A DNA stretch of 64,000 nt from Candidatus Helarchaeota archaeon (GTDB lineage Archaea; Asgardarchaeota; Lokiarchaeia; Helarchaeales; RDOG01), in contig JALGVI010000001.1 in NCBI GenBank assembly GCA_029838215.1, forward strand, positions 1-64,000. Reading direction: 5' to 3'. Both the position numbers and the translations under genes were made by a program. Under the pieces are notes generated by a model that ran no database searches, was not told the origin of the DNA, and saw nothing but the letters and a program-made list of their open reading frames with translations. This document shows positions 38,510 through 48,545 of the stretch, piece after piece. Position 1 is the stretch's first letter, and the number at the start of each line of letters is the position of its first letter.

Positions 38510-39745
38510 TTAATCGCGTTCGGGTTTCACGCGACGAATATCTCTCGTAATGAACATGTCTGCAAGTAATGCAAATAGAAGAATTTGAATTCCCAAGATC
38601 AAGAGAATTGCACACAACATGACAAGTCCCACGTGGTATGCTCCAATGCCTGCCGCAGTGAGAAAGAGATAATATGCTCCGACCAAAATGCCCAATGCCA
38701 TAAAAACAACGCCAAATGAACCAAAAAGGGATAGCGGATGATAATCACGGTAAATTCGTAATCCTATTACGGAGACATTTAAGCCATAATCTGCAGGATC
38801 TGATATTAGACGGGATTTTCCAAAAGGTCTCTTGAGGAATTTCACGGGAACATCGATGAGTCGAAACCCTTCGTAAGCCGCTCTGATGATCATCTCCTGA
38901 GTATAGCTATAATTAGACGTGATGGGAATTTCTTCTAGGATTTCCTTACGGAAAGCACGAAAACCCGTTGCAGAATCAGTTAAATGAAGGTCGGTAAAGC
39001 GGTTAGTAGCCCATGTAAAGACTTTATTTCCGAGTTTTTTAACGAAACTCATTCTTTCAATAGACCCTTTTTCCATGAATCTAGAACCCAGTGCCAAATC
39101 TGCTTCATTTGACAAGATTGGTTGCAATAATTTTGGAATTTCATCAGGGTCATATTGTCCATCCGCATCAATCGTTATGACGATGCTTGCATCGAGGCGA
39201 AGTGCATTTTTAAACGCTTTTTTCATGGTCACTCCCAATCCCATTTGATAATCATTCGAAATCACCAAAGCTCCCGCATTTTTTGCAACTATAGCGGTCT
39301 TATCAGTAGAGCCATCATTTATTACAAGCACTTCTGTAACGTGTTTAAGCGTTCCTTTTATAACTGTACCAATAGAACCTTCTTCATTGTGTGCGGGGAT
39401 GATGGCAACGATTTTCGGCTTATCCATGAAATTTGGTAACTTCGTTGAAACCAAATAGGGCGCCTTCCTCTTGCGGTAAAAAAGCCTGCTAATGTAATGA
39501 AAAATTAAAGTTGCAAACCCACCTAAGAAACACCACCAAGAAAACATGATGAAGAGAGAAAGTACGTTAAATACAGGCCAAAATATGAGCGGCCAAGTAA
39601 ACGCCAAAATGATATAGTGCAATAAATTTGGATAAAAGATGAATATGTCGATGAAAAGAAATATGATCCCAATTAATAGAGACCCTACCAGCACTAGAAA
39701 TGCCAATGCTAACAGGGACCATGCAATGCTCCTGAGAATAGGCAT
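38510..39745 (-). CDS. GT2-family membrane glycosyltransferase
   Basis: 411 aa; KIVAIIPAHNEEGSIGTVIKGTLKHVTEVLVINDGSTDKTAIVAKNAGALVISNDYQMGLGVTMKKAFKNALRLDASIVITIDADGQYDPDEIPKLL, plus N- and C-terminal TM helices. Confidence 0.92.
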   Translation of the reverse strand: MPILRSIAWSLLALAFLVLVGSLLIGIIFLFIDIFIFYPNLLHYIILAFTWPLIFWPVFNVLSLFIMFSWWCFLGGFATLIFHYISRLFYRKRKAPYLVSTKLPNFMDKPKIVAIIPAHNEEGSIGTVIKGTLKHVTEVLVINDGSTDKTAIVAKNAGALVISNDYQMGLGVTMKKAFKNALRLDASIVITIDADGQYDPDEIPKLLQPILSNEADLALGSRFMEKGSIERMSFVKKLGNKVFTWATNRFTDLHLTDSATGFRAFRKEILEEIPITSNYSYTQEMIIRAAYEGFRLIDVPVKFLKRPFGKSRLISDPADYGLNVSVIGLRIYRDYHPLSLFGSFGVVFMALGILVGAYYLFLTAAGIGAYHVGLVMLCAILLILGIQILLFALLADMFITRDIRRVKPERD

Positions 39746-39815
39746 GTCATTTTCTCCAGTTTCTTTTTGAATTTCAAATAAGAATTTAAATTTTTACGAT
39801 AAAAGTATTTATGTA

Positions 39816-41015
39816 ATGAAAGAAAAAAACAATCTCTCAATATTGATGATTACGCACAAGACAGAATCTTTTGTAAGGGACATTGCACGGTTTGTGCAGA
39901 AAAATGGACACGATGTATATTTATATGGTCCAATGCCATCCAAGAAAGATCTAAAACCTTTGCTTTCTTCGGGTGTAAAGTTGTTTCCCATGAATATAAA
40001 AGGTATTCTAACATCTGGAGAAAAAATTGGTGACAATTTTTTGAGTTCTCCAAGAAAGGAAATGATTAGGTTCGTTTTTGCTTCATTGAAGACACTCAGT
40101 AGAATTTTATTGACATATCGAGTTGATGTAATTCATGCTCATTGGGTACTTCCATCAGGATTCATTGCAGGTATTCTTTCACGCATCTTCAGGATCCCTG
40201 CCATCGTAACAGCACATGGACGTTCAATTTATTTGAATCCTCAAGTTGGTTTTATCGTGCCGCAAAAGCGCTATGCGAGAATTTTACTTGAAATGTCATT
40301 TCTAAATTTAAAAAAAATAGTAGCTGTAAGCAGAGATGCCATTTTTCATGCTCTCCAGCGCGGTGCGAAACAGGATAGGTGCGTGGTAATTTATAACGGA
40401 ACTGATGAACAATTATTTAATCCCGATGTTTCAGGGATGAACGTGAAATCAAAATGGGGACTGAAAAAGGATTTCGCACTTGTTGCGGTGAGAAAATTCT
40501 ACAAGCGAAAAGGATTACAATATTTAATTCAGGCACTCCCAGGCGTCATTGATGAAATCCCAGACGTGAAGCTAATACTTCTCGGGGATGGTCCATTAAA
40601 AAAAACCTTAGAACGCCAAGTTAAAGAATTAAACATTTCTAATCACGTGATTTTTACGGGAATGGTTCCCAATAGAAAAGTTCCAGAGTATTTAGCTGCA
40701 GCTGACGCGTGCTTGGTTCCTTCTTTAGAAGAAGGTTTCGGTGTTGCAGCTGTCGAAGCGATGGCAATGAAAAAACCCTTGATTAGCACGCAAGCGGGAG
40801 GATTAAGAGAAGTCGTTGATGAAAAAACGACAATACTTGTTCCTCCCCGAGATTCCCAGGCCATTGCTCAAGCAATCATTCGCTTGTGGAAGAACCCAGA
40901 AATGAGAAAAAAACTCGGTGAAGCCGGACGTAAAAAAGTTCTCCAAAAATTCAACTGGAACCGAGCTGCAAGAGAATATATTAAACTCTATAATCAAATA
41001 CTCAAGCATTCATAA
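39816..41015 (+). CDS. GT4-family glycosyltransferase
   Basis: 399 aa; HAHWVLPSGFIAGILSRIFRIPAIVTAHGRSIYL, KFYKRKGLQYLIQALPGVIDEIPDVKLILLGDGPLKKTLERQVKELNISNHVIFTGMVPNRKVPEYLAAADACLVPSLEEGFGVAAVEAMAMKKPLIST. Confidence 0.95.
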   Translation: MKEKNNLSILMITHKTESFVRDIARFVQKNGHDVYLYGPMPSKKDLKPLLSSGVKLFPMNIKGILTSGEKIGDNFLSSPRKEMIRFVFASLKTLSRILLTYRVDVIHAHWVLPSGFIAGILSRIFRIPAIVTAHGRSIYLNPQVGFIVPQKRYARILLEMSFLNLKKIVAVSRDAIFHALQRGAKQDRCVVIYNGTDEQLFNPDVSGMNVKSKWGLKKDFALVAVRKFYKRKGLQYLIQALPGVIDEIPDVKLILLGDGPLKKTLERQVKELNISNHVIFTGMVPNRKVPEYLAAADACLVPSLEEGFGVAAVEAMAMKKPLISTQAGGLREVVDEKTTILVPPRDSQAIAQAIIRLWKNPEMRKKLGEAGRKKVLQKFNWNRAAREYIKLYNQILKHS

Positions 41016-42347
41016 CGTAGTCTTTTTTCTTTTAGCAAGTAGAAGATTTTTCTGAGCAGAGACTGTTGCTCTTGCAAGAAGTAGCCATCCTTCTAGATCA
41101 TTATTTAGAGCAAAGGAAGTCACGCAGACATGGTTTAAGAATTTTCGTGCCATCTTTAATTTTTCTTCTTCTAAAACTAATTCTTGTGCGTCATTCACGT
41201 TCATTAATGCAGAAAGTAGCAGACACGCAGTTACGTAAACATAAAACCTTGGGGAGGCATATCCCCGATTAAAGATTCCTGTAATAATTCTACGAAAACA
41301 TCCATTTTTAATTTGGAATTTTAGATATTCATGAGCCTGAATGAACCGCGACAGAAGAGGTCCAACTAAACGAACCACGGCACGTTTATCCTTCAAGTAG
41401 TAAGATATATATTCTGAATAGAAATTGATTTTGAGATAATTGAAGAGATCAAAATTTACCATCTTTCCAATTAATTCACCTTTTGTGGCATGAGTTTTGA
41501 TCATATAACCCAAAACCGTGAGGAGATCTTTTTTTGTTTCCATCCAAACGCTTGCTAAGCCATTTTCAAAAGGACTTGAGATTGGTTTCAGTTTATAAGA
41601 AGTACAGGTTTTTACTTTCATTGTAAGATCAGGTATTTTTTCTTGAAGATCTGGCATTTTTCGTGAAAGTACTTGATCAAATAGTGAAGCTCGTTCTTCA
41701 TAAGTAGGGGCATAGAAATTCCCTGCTAAGGAAAGAGCAGTACAGATTTCGACATACGTCTTTGCACATTCATAAATCAGAGACTGTCCTTTCTTCGAAT
41801 CTGGAGTGATTTCAGAATCCCAAGGATTATTTTCTAAAAGTCCAATTAATTTGTTACAAAGAATTCGAATTCCGCTTACCCTTGCAATTCTTGCGGATGT
41901 TAGAGGGATGAGATGAAGTAAATTCTCACCATGTAAAATTAATCCATTTTTCTTCAACTCATAATTGCTCAGGTCAGGAGGGAGCTTGCGTAACTTTCGG
42001 CATGAAATGAACTCGATATTTATGTGAAAATCACCAGGGGCATGACCTTCATACCATTGGCTTGATATTCCCAAGATTGAATTCAAAGAATCAATTAACT
42101 GCTTGTATTTCGTTGAACTGATCTGCTCATCCGTGATCACGACCAAATCATAATCCTTCAGGGGAATAACCTGATTTGGTTCCTTAAAATAGACAGACCC
42201 TTCCCCACGAGCAAAACCTCCAGTTAATATAATAGCATTAACATTCACGATTCGAGTCCTAATCTCACCCACGATTCTTTGTAGTTGATTTTCAATGTAT
42301 TGATCAACTACCGGATCATCAAATTTTGAATATTTTCCCATCAACAC
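41010..42347 (-). CDS. Nucleotidyltransferase-fold (pol-beta/MNT-like) protein
   Basis: 445 aa; IILTGGFARGEGSVYF (GG-F-A-RGEGS), LKDYDLVVI (DxD-like), DFHINIEFI (possible third carboxylate). Confidence 0.7.
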   Translation of the reverse strand: MLMGKYSKFDDPVVDQYIENQLQRIVGEIRTRIVNVNAIILTGGFARGEGSVYFKEPNQVIPLKDYDLVVITDEQISSTKYKQLIDSLNSILGISSQWYEGHAPGDFHINIEFISCRKLRKLPPDLSNYELKKNGLILHGENLLHLIPLTSARIARVSGIRILCNKLIGLLENNPWDSEITPDSKKGQSLIYECAKTYVEICTALSLAGNFYAPTYEERASLFDQVLSRKMPDLQEKIPDLTMKVKTCTSYKLKPISSPFENGLASVWMETKKDLLTVLGYMIKTHATKGELIGKMVNFDLFNYLKINFYSEYISYYLKDKRAVVRLVGPLLSRFIQAHEYLKFQIKNGCFRRIITGIFNRGYASPRFYVYVTACLLLSALMNVNDAQELVLEEEKLKMARKFLNHVCVTSFALNNDLEGWLLLARATVSAQKNLLLAKRKKTTL

Positions 42348-42363
42348 TCCTCTTTTTCGACAA

Positions 42364-43593
42364 TCAATTGAATGGTTTTCCTGGAAGTTTTAATTCATTT
42401 TGAAGGTTCATTAATTTCAAAATAGTTGGAACGAAGTCAATGAATTCTCGGTGTTCTTCATTTTTGGTAGAAGTGTTTTGCCCATCCTGACAAAGGAAGA
42501 ATGGATCTAATTCGGAATTCTTGACGGGATAACCGTGCATTCCCTTGATAAAATTTTTACCTTGATAATAATTAGGGGTTAGGAGCGTTCCCTTATCCGC
42601 TAAAAAGATTAAATTTCCATTTCGATCACGCATTTCTGGAGAAAAATTTAAGTGATACTCCTGCAATTCATCACCATTTAACACGTGTCCTCCTTTTAAA
42701 TTTGATAATTCTTCAGCAATTTCGCCAATCACCCTTGTATCTCGCACAAAAAATCGCCACAAAATAGAATCTAAGAAAGAATCAAATTTTGATCCGTGTT
42801 TTTTCCTAAGAGCTTTTAATATTGGTTGAACGGGAAGAGCTTGAGTTACATTCGTCATGCCGTGGTCCGAAAATACGATAAATGAAGGATTTTTAAGCAT
42901 TTTCTCAAAACCCTGCATAATATATTTGACTTGAGCATCAGTTTTCCTCAAGCATTCACGAGTTTGTCTTGAGCGTGTTCCCGTTCGATGTTGAACACCA
43001 TCTAAATTAAAAAACCTAATGAAATAAAAATCTCTTCTTGTATTGCTTCCCAAAATCTTCATGACTGCTTTCATCGTATCGGAGTCACCGTGAACGTTGG
43101 GGAAGTTTACAATTTCATATGAAATCTTATTTACGCGAAATACATCAAAGAGAGTCTTGACACGTCCCAAAGCACCCTCTTGATCAATCCGCTTTGGCAT
43201 GGCAAACGCAAATTTATGCAATTCATCCCATGGAATTAACGTGGTGCGAGGAAACTGTGAAAATCCATATATTTTCTTTGTAAGATGGCAGATAGGGGCG
43301 GTTAGGATTTTTCGGAGAGTCAAGTTTTTGATCTTGTCGAGAAAAATGTCCTGAATCCCGGTCATTAATGGATTTTTTGTCCATTGAAATTCTGAATGAG
43401 CAGGAGAATATTGAAAATCTGTCCAAATACCGTGAATCTCAGCATGTTGACCTGAAAATAATGTCGGTTCAATCCCTCGAAATGATAATAAGGGAGTTAT
43501 CCTTCCAAATATTGCTTTTTCAGAAAGATTGGAAAGGAAGGGAGTATTTTGATGCGTGATCTGCGAAAAACCCATTGCATCTACCATGATCAT
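42364..43593 (-). CDS. Alkaline phosphatase superfamily (type I phosphodiesterase/nucleotide pyrophosphatase-like) protein; start may be CTG at 43611
   Basis: 409 aa; MIMVDAMGFSQITHQNTPFLSNLSEKAIFGRITPLLSFRGIEPTLFSGQHAEIHGI, FIRFFNLDGVQHRTG, FIVFSDHGMTNV, KGMHGYPV. Confidence 0.88.
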   Translation of the reverse strand: MIMVDAMGFSQITHQNTPFLSNLSEKAIFGRITPLLSFRGIEPTLFSGQHAEIHGIWTDFQYSPAHSEFQWTKNPLMTGIQDIFLDKIKNLTLRKILTAPICHLTKKIYGFSQFPRTTLIPWDELHKFAFAMPKRIDQEGALGRVKTLFDVFRVNKISYEIVNFPNVHGDSDTMKAVMKILGSNTRRDFYFIRFFNLDGVQHRTGTRSRQTRECLRKTDAQVKYIMQGFEKMLKNPSFIVFSDHGMTNVTQALPVQPILKALRKKHGSKFDSFLDSILWRFFVRDTRVIGEIAEELSNLKGGHVLNGDELQEYHLNFSPEMRDRNGNLIFLADKGTLLTPNYYQGKNFIKGMHGYPVKNSELDPFFLCQDGQNTSTKNEEHREFIDFVPTILKLMNLQNELKLPGKPFN

Positions 43594-43607
43594 TACAAGA
43601 GCTTTCC

Positions 43608-44465
43608 TCAGTGCTTCACGCCTCCTAAAATGATCTTTCCGTGCATGTATCCGGCAAGATAAGAAAGTGAAAGAAAAGCATCCAAGATATTATAACGTCG
43701 TTCTTTAGTAATGAGTTTTGGTTTGGCAACTTGTCTTGATTTAGAAAGCCCGCCATCATATGCTCTTGTCATTAAATTCTTAAATTTGGTTCGTTCACGC
43801 GGAATAATGTGAGAAACAACTACTTTTGGATCGTATATCACTTTATAAAATCCTCTTAAGCGCAAGCAATAATCAGTTTCTTCTCCGCCGAGTAATGTTC
43901 CAGGAATTCGTCCCAAGTTCGTATCAAATTTTCCAATGTTATCATAAACTTCTTTCTTCAAGGAGAAATTACACCCAATGACTTTCTCCGTGACCATCAC
44001 GTGATCACCTAAATCCATGAGTGATAACCATTCTCGCGCTAACACGGATTTCTTCACGATACTTGAAACGCGTTCACTCCAAATGGGCTGAATTTTACCA
44101 CCGACTATTCCAATTTTTTCATCGTTAAGGAATCGTTCTCTGATCCTCCCAACCCAATCATTTCTAGCAATGGCATCATCATCAATAAATGACACGATCT
44201 CGCCTTCGGCACTTTCAACACCAGTATTTCTTGCATGACTCAATCCCAGACGATCTTCATAAACAATCTTGAATTGAAACTCATCTTGCAGTTTCAAAAT
44301 CGTTTCACGATTCCTCGAATTTGTGATCACGATAACCTCATCGGGAGAACAGGTTTGATCCTTCAGGGATTGCAAGCATTGCTTCAAGAGCGGACCGCAC
44401 GAGAGAGTTGGAACGCAAACAGAAATTGATGATTCAGTCATTGCCAAATTTAACCTCAAACACAT
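43608..44465 (-). CDS. GT2-family glycosyltransferase
   Basis: 285 aa; ISVCVPTLSCGPLLKQCLQSLKDQTCSPDEVIVITNSRN, GLSHARNTGVESAEGEIVSFIDDDAIARNDWV, LGGEETDYCLRLRG. Confidence 0.92.
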   Translation of the reverse strand: MCLRLNLAMTESSISVCVPTLSCGPLLKQCLQSLKDQTCSPDEVIVITNSRNRETILKLQDEFQFKIVYEDRLGLSHARNTGVESAEGEIVSFIDDDAIARNDWVGRIRERFLNDEKIGIVGGKIQPIWSERVSSIVKKSVLAREWLSLMDLGDHVMVTEKVIGCNFSLKKEVYDNIGKFDTNLGRIPGTLLGGEETDYCLRLRGFYKVIYDPKVVVSHIIPRERTKFKNLMTRAYDGGLSKSRQVAKPKLITKERRYNILDAFLSLSYLAGYMHGKIILGGVKH

Positions 44466-44538
44466 AAATAGCTTTAAACGATATTTAAAACTTGAAATTT
44501 CAACTAAGAAAATAGAGGGTCAAATCATTTCAGATGAC

Positions 44539-46038
44539 ATGATAATCACGCCAAAATTCACCAAAGATTCCATGTATTCATTAACTTGGTTGGTGATTTA
44601 CCGCCTTAGTGCATTAGTGGGGTCAATAATACTCGCAAATTTATTGTCTCCTGTCAAATATGGACTCTATGCAGATCTCATGGCTTGGGGTCTAATCTTG
44701 AGTTCATTTCTTACCTTGGGATTGCCTTCTGCACTGACCAAAATCATTTCAGAAAACAAAATAAAAGATCGAAAATTAAACGGCTCGATATTATTTATCA
44801 CTTTCATCATCATGGGCGTTCAATCCCTTGTCGTGTTCATATTTAACCTTATCATTTCCAATTTTTTTATTGCGATGTTTTACTTCCAGCCGTTTATCGA
44901 AATCCTTTTCATTTTAATTGGCGTGCGATTGCTCTTTTCTGGTCCTGTCACGATAAATCAAGGAATTTTCACGGGCTTTAAGGAATTAAAGAAGCTTGCC
45001 ATCATAATGTCAGTAGGGTATATCATTAGAATTCCCTTGATTCTTGGTTGTATATTAGTTTGGGATGTCCTTGGAGCATTTGTGGCTGAAATTCTCATAA
45101 ACGTGATTTTCTTTTGTTCGCTCATCTACTTTCTGAGGAAATTCTTGGTGAAAGAACACCTAGAATGGAACTGGAAAAAGGCTAAAGAGAGCATCCGCCC
45201 AATTTATTCCCTATCCTTGCCAATCTTCCTCACGGTTATTTTTCCGCTAATTGCAAATTGGGTTGGCTTTCGTTTTTTGGGCATGTTTCATGCAGAAACA
45301 TCTATCGGCATCTTCCAAATTGCATTCAACCTCGTCAGTTTATTACTCATAATTCCGACAGCCATCATTGCACCATTTTTACCACATATTACAGAACATT
45401 TTAATCAAGATAAAGAACGTTTTCGAATTTCCGTAAAAAAAATTTGTAAATTCTCCAGTTTACTCTTATTTCCAGCCATTATCACTATTGGTTTCTTAAG
45501 TCCTTTCATAATTTTAGTTTTTTATCCAAAATATTACTTGCTTGAAACCTTCACGACATTATTCATTCTTACATCGTATTCTTTTCTGGCTGCTTTAATC
45601 ACGATATATTTGCAGGTTCTAATAGCAACTACTTCAACCTCGAAGATTATCCTTTTTGAAATTATTAAGAGCGGCGTGCAATTGTTTGCCACGTTCGTGT
45701 TTGTTCCATTATATGGTCTTTACGGACTGAGCATCTCATTTCTCATGGGTGTTTTCTTTCAATATTCATGTTATATTGGGTTTTTTGGGTGGAAACTAAA
45801 GATTTACGAGCGGTTCTCATCAATCCTATTCGGTTTCTCGTTAGTCATGATTCTCGTCTTTATATTTCCCTACTTGACGCTCTTTTCAATTAGCTTGGTC
45901 GTGCCTCTCGTTATTGGAATTGTTACCATCGTCATCATCTCACTCTTCTCATTATTCCTGATATGGCGCGATGAAACCTGTCGGCAATACTTGGTTAACA
46001 TTTACAAGATGTTTTCGAGGGAGGGTAAAAAGGATTAA
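44539..46038 (+). CDS. Polysaccharide/oligosaccharide flippase (Wzx/PST, MOP superfamily)
   Basis: 499 aa; about 14 hydrophobic segments; SALVGSIILANLLSPVKYGLYADLMAWGLILSSFLTLGLPSALTKIISE. Confidence 0.92.
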   Translation: MIITPKFTKDSMYSLTWLVIYRLSALVGSIILANLLSPVKYGLYADLMAWGLILSSFLTLGLPSALTKIISENKIKDRKLNGSILFITFIIMGVQSLVVFIFNLIISNFFIAMFYFQPFIEILFILIGVRLLFSGPVTINQGIFTGFKELKKLAIIMSVGYIIRIPLILGCILVWDVLGAFVAEILINVIFFCSLIYFLRKFLVKEHLEWNWKKAKESIRPIYSLSLPIFLTVIFPLIANWVGFRFLGMFHAETSIGIFQIAFNLVSLLLIIPTAIIAPFLPHITEHFNQDKERFRISVKKICKFSSLLLFPAIITIGFLSPFIILVFYPKYYLLETFTTLFILTSYSFLAALITIYLQVLIATTSTSKIILFEIIKSGVQLFATFVFVPLYGLYGLSISFLMGVFFQYSCYIGFFGWKLKIYERFSSILFGFSLVMILVFIFPYLTLFSISLVVPLVIGIVTIVIISLFSLFLIWRDETCRQYLVNIYKMFSREGKKD

Positions 46039-47209
46039 CGTACTTCTTCTTACGGCTTATAACTATCCAAGCGCAGGGGGAATCTCTTCTTACATTGCAG
46101 TCCTGTCGAAAAGTCTGCAAAAAAGAGGCGTTAATACAGAAATTATTTCATTTAATTCAATGCATCTGTTCACTCAAATCTTTTTAAAAATTCTTTATAG
46201 CCTCCATCATGTTTCCCAACGTTTTTTTTATCCTTTATATCTGATTTGCTTGAAACGTGCCATTATCCTGCACCTGTTGATCCATCTCAAGTCTACAAGA
46301 CATGACATCATTCATGCTCAGGATCCACTGAGCCTTCAATGCGCGCGTGTTCTTAAATACCTGCAAGGGACGAAATTGGCTTTGACCGTGCACGGTTTCC
46401 TTGCTGCAGAGACGTTGATAAAATTTAAATCAAGTAGCCTCTTTCTAAAGAATTTTCTACTTGCTGAAGAGAAAAAAGCCTACTCCCTTGCCGATCAAAT
46501 AACGTGCGTGGAAGCAAGACGGAAAAAACACGTCTTAAAATTGATCAATAATTCACGAAAGGTAATTTCTCAAGCTAACTTCATTGATGGTTCAATGTTC
46601 AAGAAAAAACCCGCAAAATTTTTCGATGCCGCATTGCCGACCTTTCGATTCAAGATTCTCAATCCTAAACGACTGATTGAGTCTTCGGATCTTTCAACGT
46701 ATTTAGATGCTGCTAATCGCGTTCAACAGGTCCGCAACGACATTGCATTCATTTTAACGGGTTCTGGTCATTTAAAGAAGCAAATTCGAGAAGAAATTCG
46801 AAAGCGAAAATTAAAAAATGCATTTCTTTTCGATCCGATCCCCCATCATGTCATGCCCGTGGCATATAATTCCGTTGATTTAATAGTCATCACGTCTAGA
46901 CCAATAGGGGGGGTTACAGAAGGAATTAGCATTTCAATTCTTGAAGCAATGGCTTCTGAAAAACCAGTTATCGCTTCAGCCGTTGGAGGCTCACTTTCAA
47001 TAATTTCCGATGGCCAAGATGGTTACCTAATACCTCCAAGCGACCCCGTAACTCTTGCAGAAAAAATCCTTGAACTCATCGAAAACAAGACTCTCCGAAT
47101 CGAAATGGGGCGAAATGCTCGAAAGAAAATTCTTCTCAAATACGAACGAGATGAAGCAATAGAACGGATCTTGATGATATATCAGAAAACGTTGCAAAAT
47201 ACCTACTAG
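45971..47209 (+). CDS. GT4-family glycosyltransferase (true start probably near 46018-46025, overlapping the flippase stop)
   Basis: RINVLLLTAYNYPSAGGISSYIAVLSKSLQKRGVNTEIIS, HAQDPLSLQCARVLKYLQGTKLALTVHGFL, EGISISILEAMASEKPVIASAVGGSLSIISDGQDGYLIPPSDP. Confidence 0.92.
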   Translation: MKPVGNTWLTFTRCFRGRVKRINVLLLTAYNYPSAGGISSYIAVLSKSLQKRGVNTEIISFNSMHLFTQIFLKILYSLHHVSQRFFYPLYLICLKRAIILHLLIHLKSTRHDIIHAQDPLSLQCARVLKYLQGTKLALTVHGFLAAETLIKFKSSSLFLKNFLLAEEKKAYSLADQITCVEARRKKHVLKLINNSRKVISQANFIDGSMFKKKPAKFFDAALPTFRFKILNPKRLIESSDLSTYLDAANRVQQVRNDIAFILTGSGHLKKQIREEIRKRKLKNAFLFDPIPHHVMPVAYNSVDLIVITSRPIGGVTEGISISILEAMASEKPVIASAVGGSLSIISDGQDGYLIPPSDPVTLAEKILELIENKTLRIEMGRNARKKILLKYERDEAIERILMIYQKTLQNTY

Positions 47210-48354
47210 GAAAGGGACTTAAAAATTTCAAGATATCGAGAAAAATTTTTCCTCAAATCGTGATCGCGTCGAATTTTAGCATCATCAAACAATTTCACTT
47301 TTTCTCTAAATGATGGATCATTTACAATATCTTTTACATGTCGAGCAACCTGTTCATGATCACCAACATCAACGAGATACCCATTTCTCCCGGGAAATAT
47401 TAATTCGGGTATTCCTCCCACCCGAGTTGCAATGATGGGAATCCCTCTTGCCATTCCTTCTAACAAAACCAATCCCACGCCTTCATTCTTGCTGGTTAAC
47501 AGTAATACATCTGCCAAATCGTGATAATCCTTCAACATCCAAGGCGGAAGCGCCCCTAAAAAAAAGACACTATTGTCCAAACGCAATTTTTTCACCATTT
47601 TTTTTAATTTCTTCCTTTCAGGACCGTCCCCGATTATTAAAAGGCTAATGTCAATTCCATCTTTCACGATCAATTCCAGGGCTTTTATAACCACGTCGAC
47701 CGCTTTAATCGGCACTAACCTGGCGACGCACGACATCACGAATTCGGTCTTGACTCCCAATTTCTGTTTCAGGCGCCTTGAGTCTTTTTGAGAAATTGAT
47801 CTCGAACCGGCTCGAACGATACCGTGAGGGATGACGATGATTTTTTCAGGACGAGCGACGTGAACCAGTGCCAGATGTCTTAAGAACTGGTTGGGCGCGA
47901 TGACGCGATCCGCCTGAGAAAGAATCCATTTCGTGATAAAGCCGAACGTCTTTGAAAATCGGTACAATCCACCGCCGTGCGTGGTTATTATTAGTGGAAT
48001 CTTGAAAAACTTCTTGATCAATGCTGCCGAAAACCCTTCCGCAAGAACATCATTCGCCACCATCAATGACGGAAGCCCTCTCTTATTCACTTTTATAAAA
48101 TTCCAAAAATAACTCAAGACAAGTGAAATGAAACGAATTACCGGCAGATTAAGGAAAAATATTCCATTAGTGCCGGGCGACCGAGAAGAACGAAAACAAG
48201 ACTTGCGGACAAATACTTGAACACTTAACCCATTCCTCTCGAAGAAATCCCTTAATAACCCGGTATAGATCTCTTGACCACCAATATCAGGAGGATAAAT
48301 ACCTCTTGAGAACATGACAAGCTTCATTTCAACTAATAATCTAATGCTATCCAT
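47206..48354 (-). CDS. GT4-family glycosyltransferase
   Basis: 382 aa; GGQEIYTGLLRDFFERNGLSVQVFVRK, LLIIGDGPERKKLKKMVKKLRLDNSVFFLGALPPWMLKDYHDLADVLLLTSKNEGVGLVLLEGMARGIPIIATRVGGIPELI. Confidence 0.95.
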   Translation of the reverse strand: MDSIRLLVEMKLVMFSRGIYPPDIGGQEIYTGLLRDFFERNGLSVQVFVRKSCFRSSRSPGTNGIFFLNLPVIRFISLVLSYFWNFIKVNKRGLPSLMVANDVLAEGFSAALIKKFFKIPLIITTHGGGLYRFSKTFGFITKWILSQADRVIAPNQFLRHLALVHVARPEKIIVIPHGIVRAGSRSISQKDSRRLKQKLGVKTEFVMSCVARLVPIKAVDVVIKALELIVKDGIDISLLIIGDGPERKKLKKMVKKLRLDNSVFFLGALPPWMLKDYHDLADVLLLTSKNEGVGLVLLEGMARGIPIIATRVGGIPELIFPGRNGYLVDVGDHEQVARHVKDIVNDPSFREKVKLFDDAKIRRDHDLRKNFSRYLEIFKSLS

Positions 48355-48545
48355 AAAAAATCATTTCATGTTCCAAAGCAATTCTTGACGTGACTCAAAA
48401 TTAAAATATTCAGCTTTGAGAAGAATCCTCCGTGTAAACACGCGAACAATTAAATAGAACCCTTGAGCTCGATAATAAATCAGATGCTTTTTAAATCCCT
48501 TCGCACGATATCCGATTAGATACAAGCCCGAAACGAAAAGGCGAG

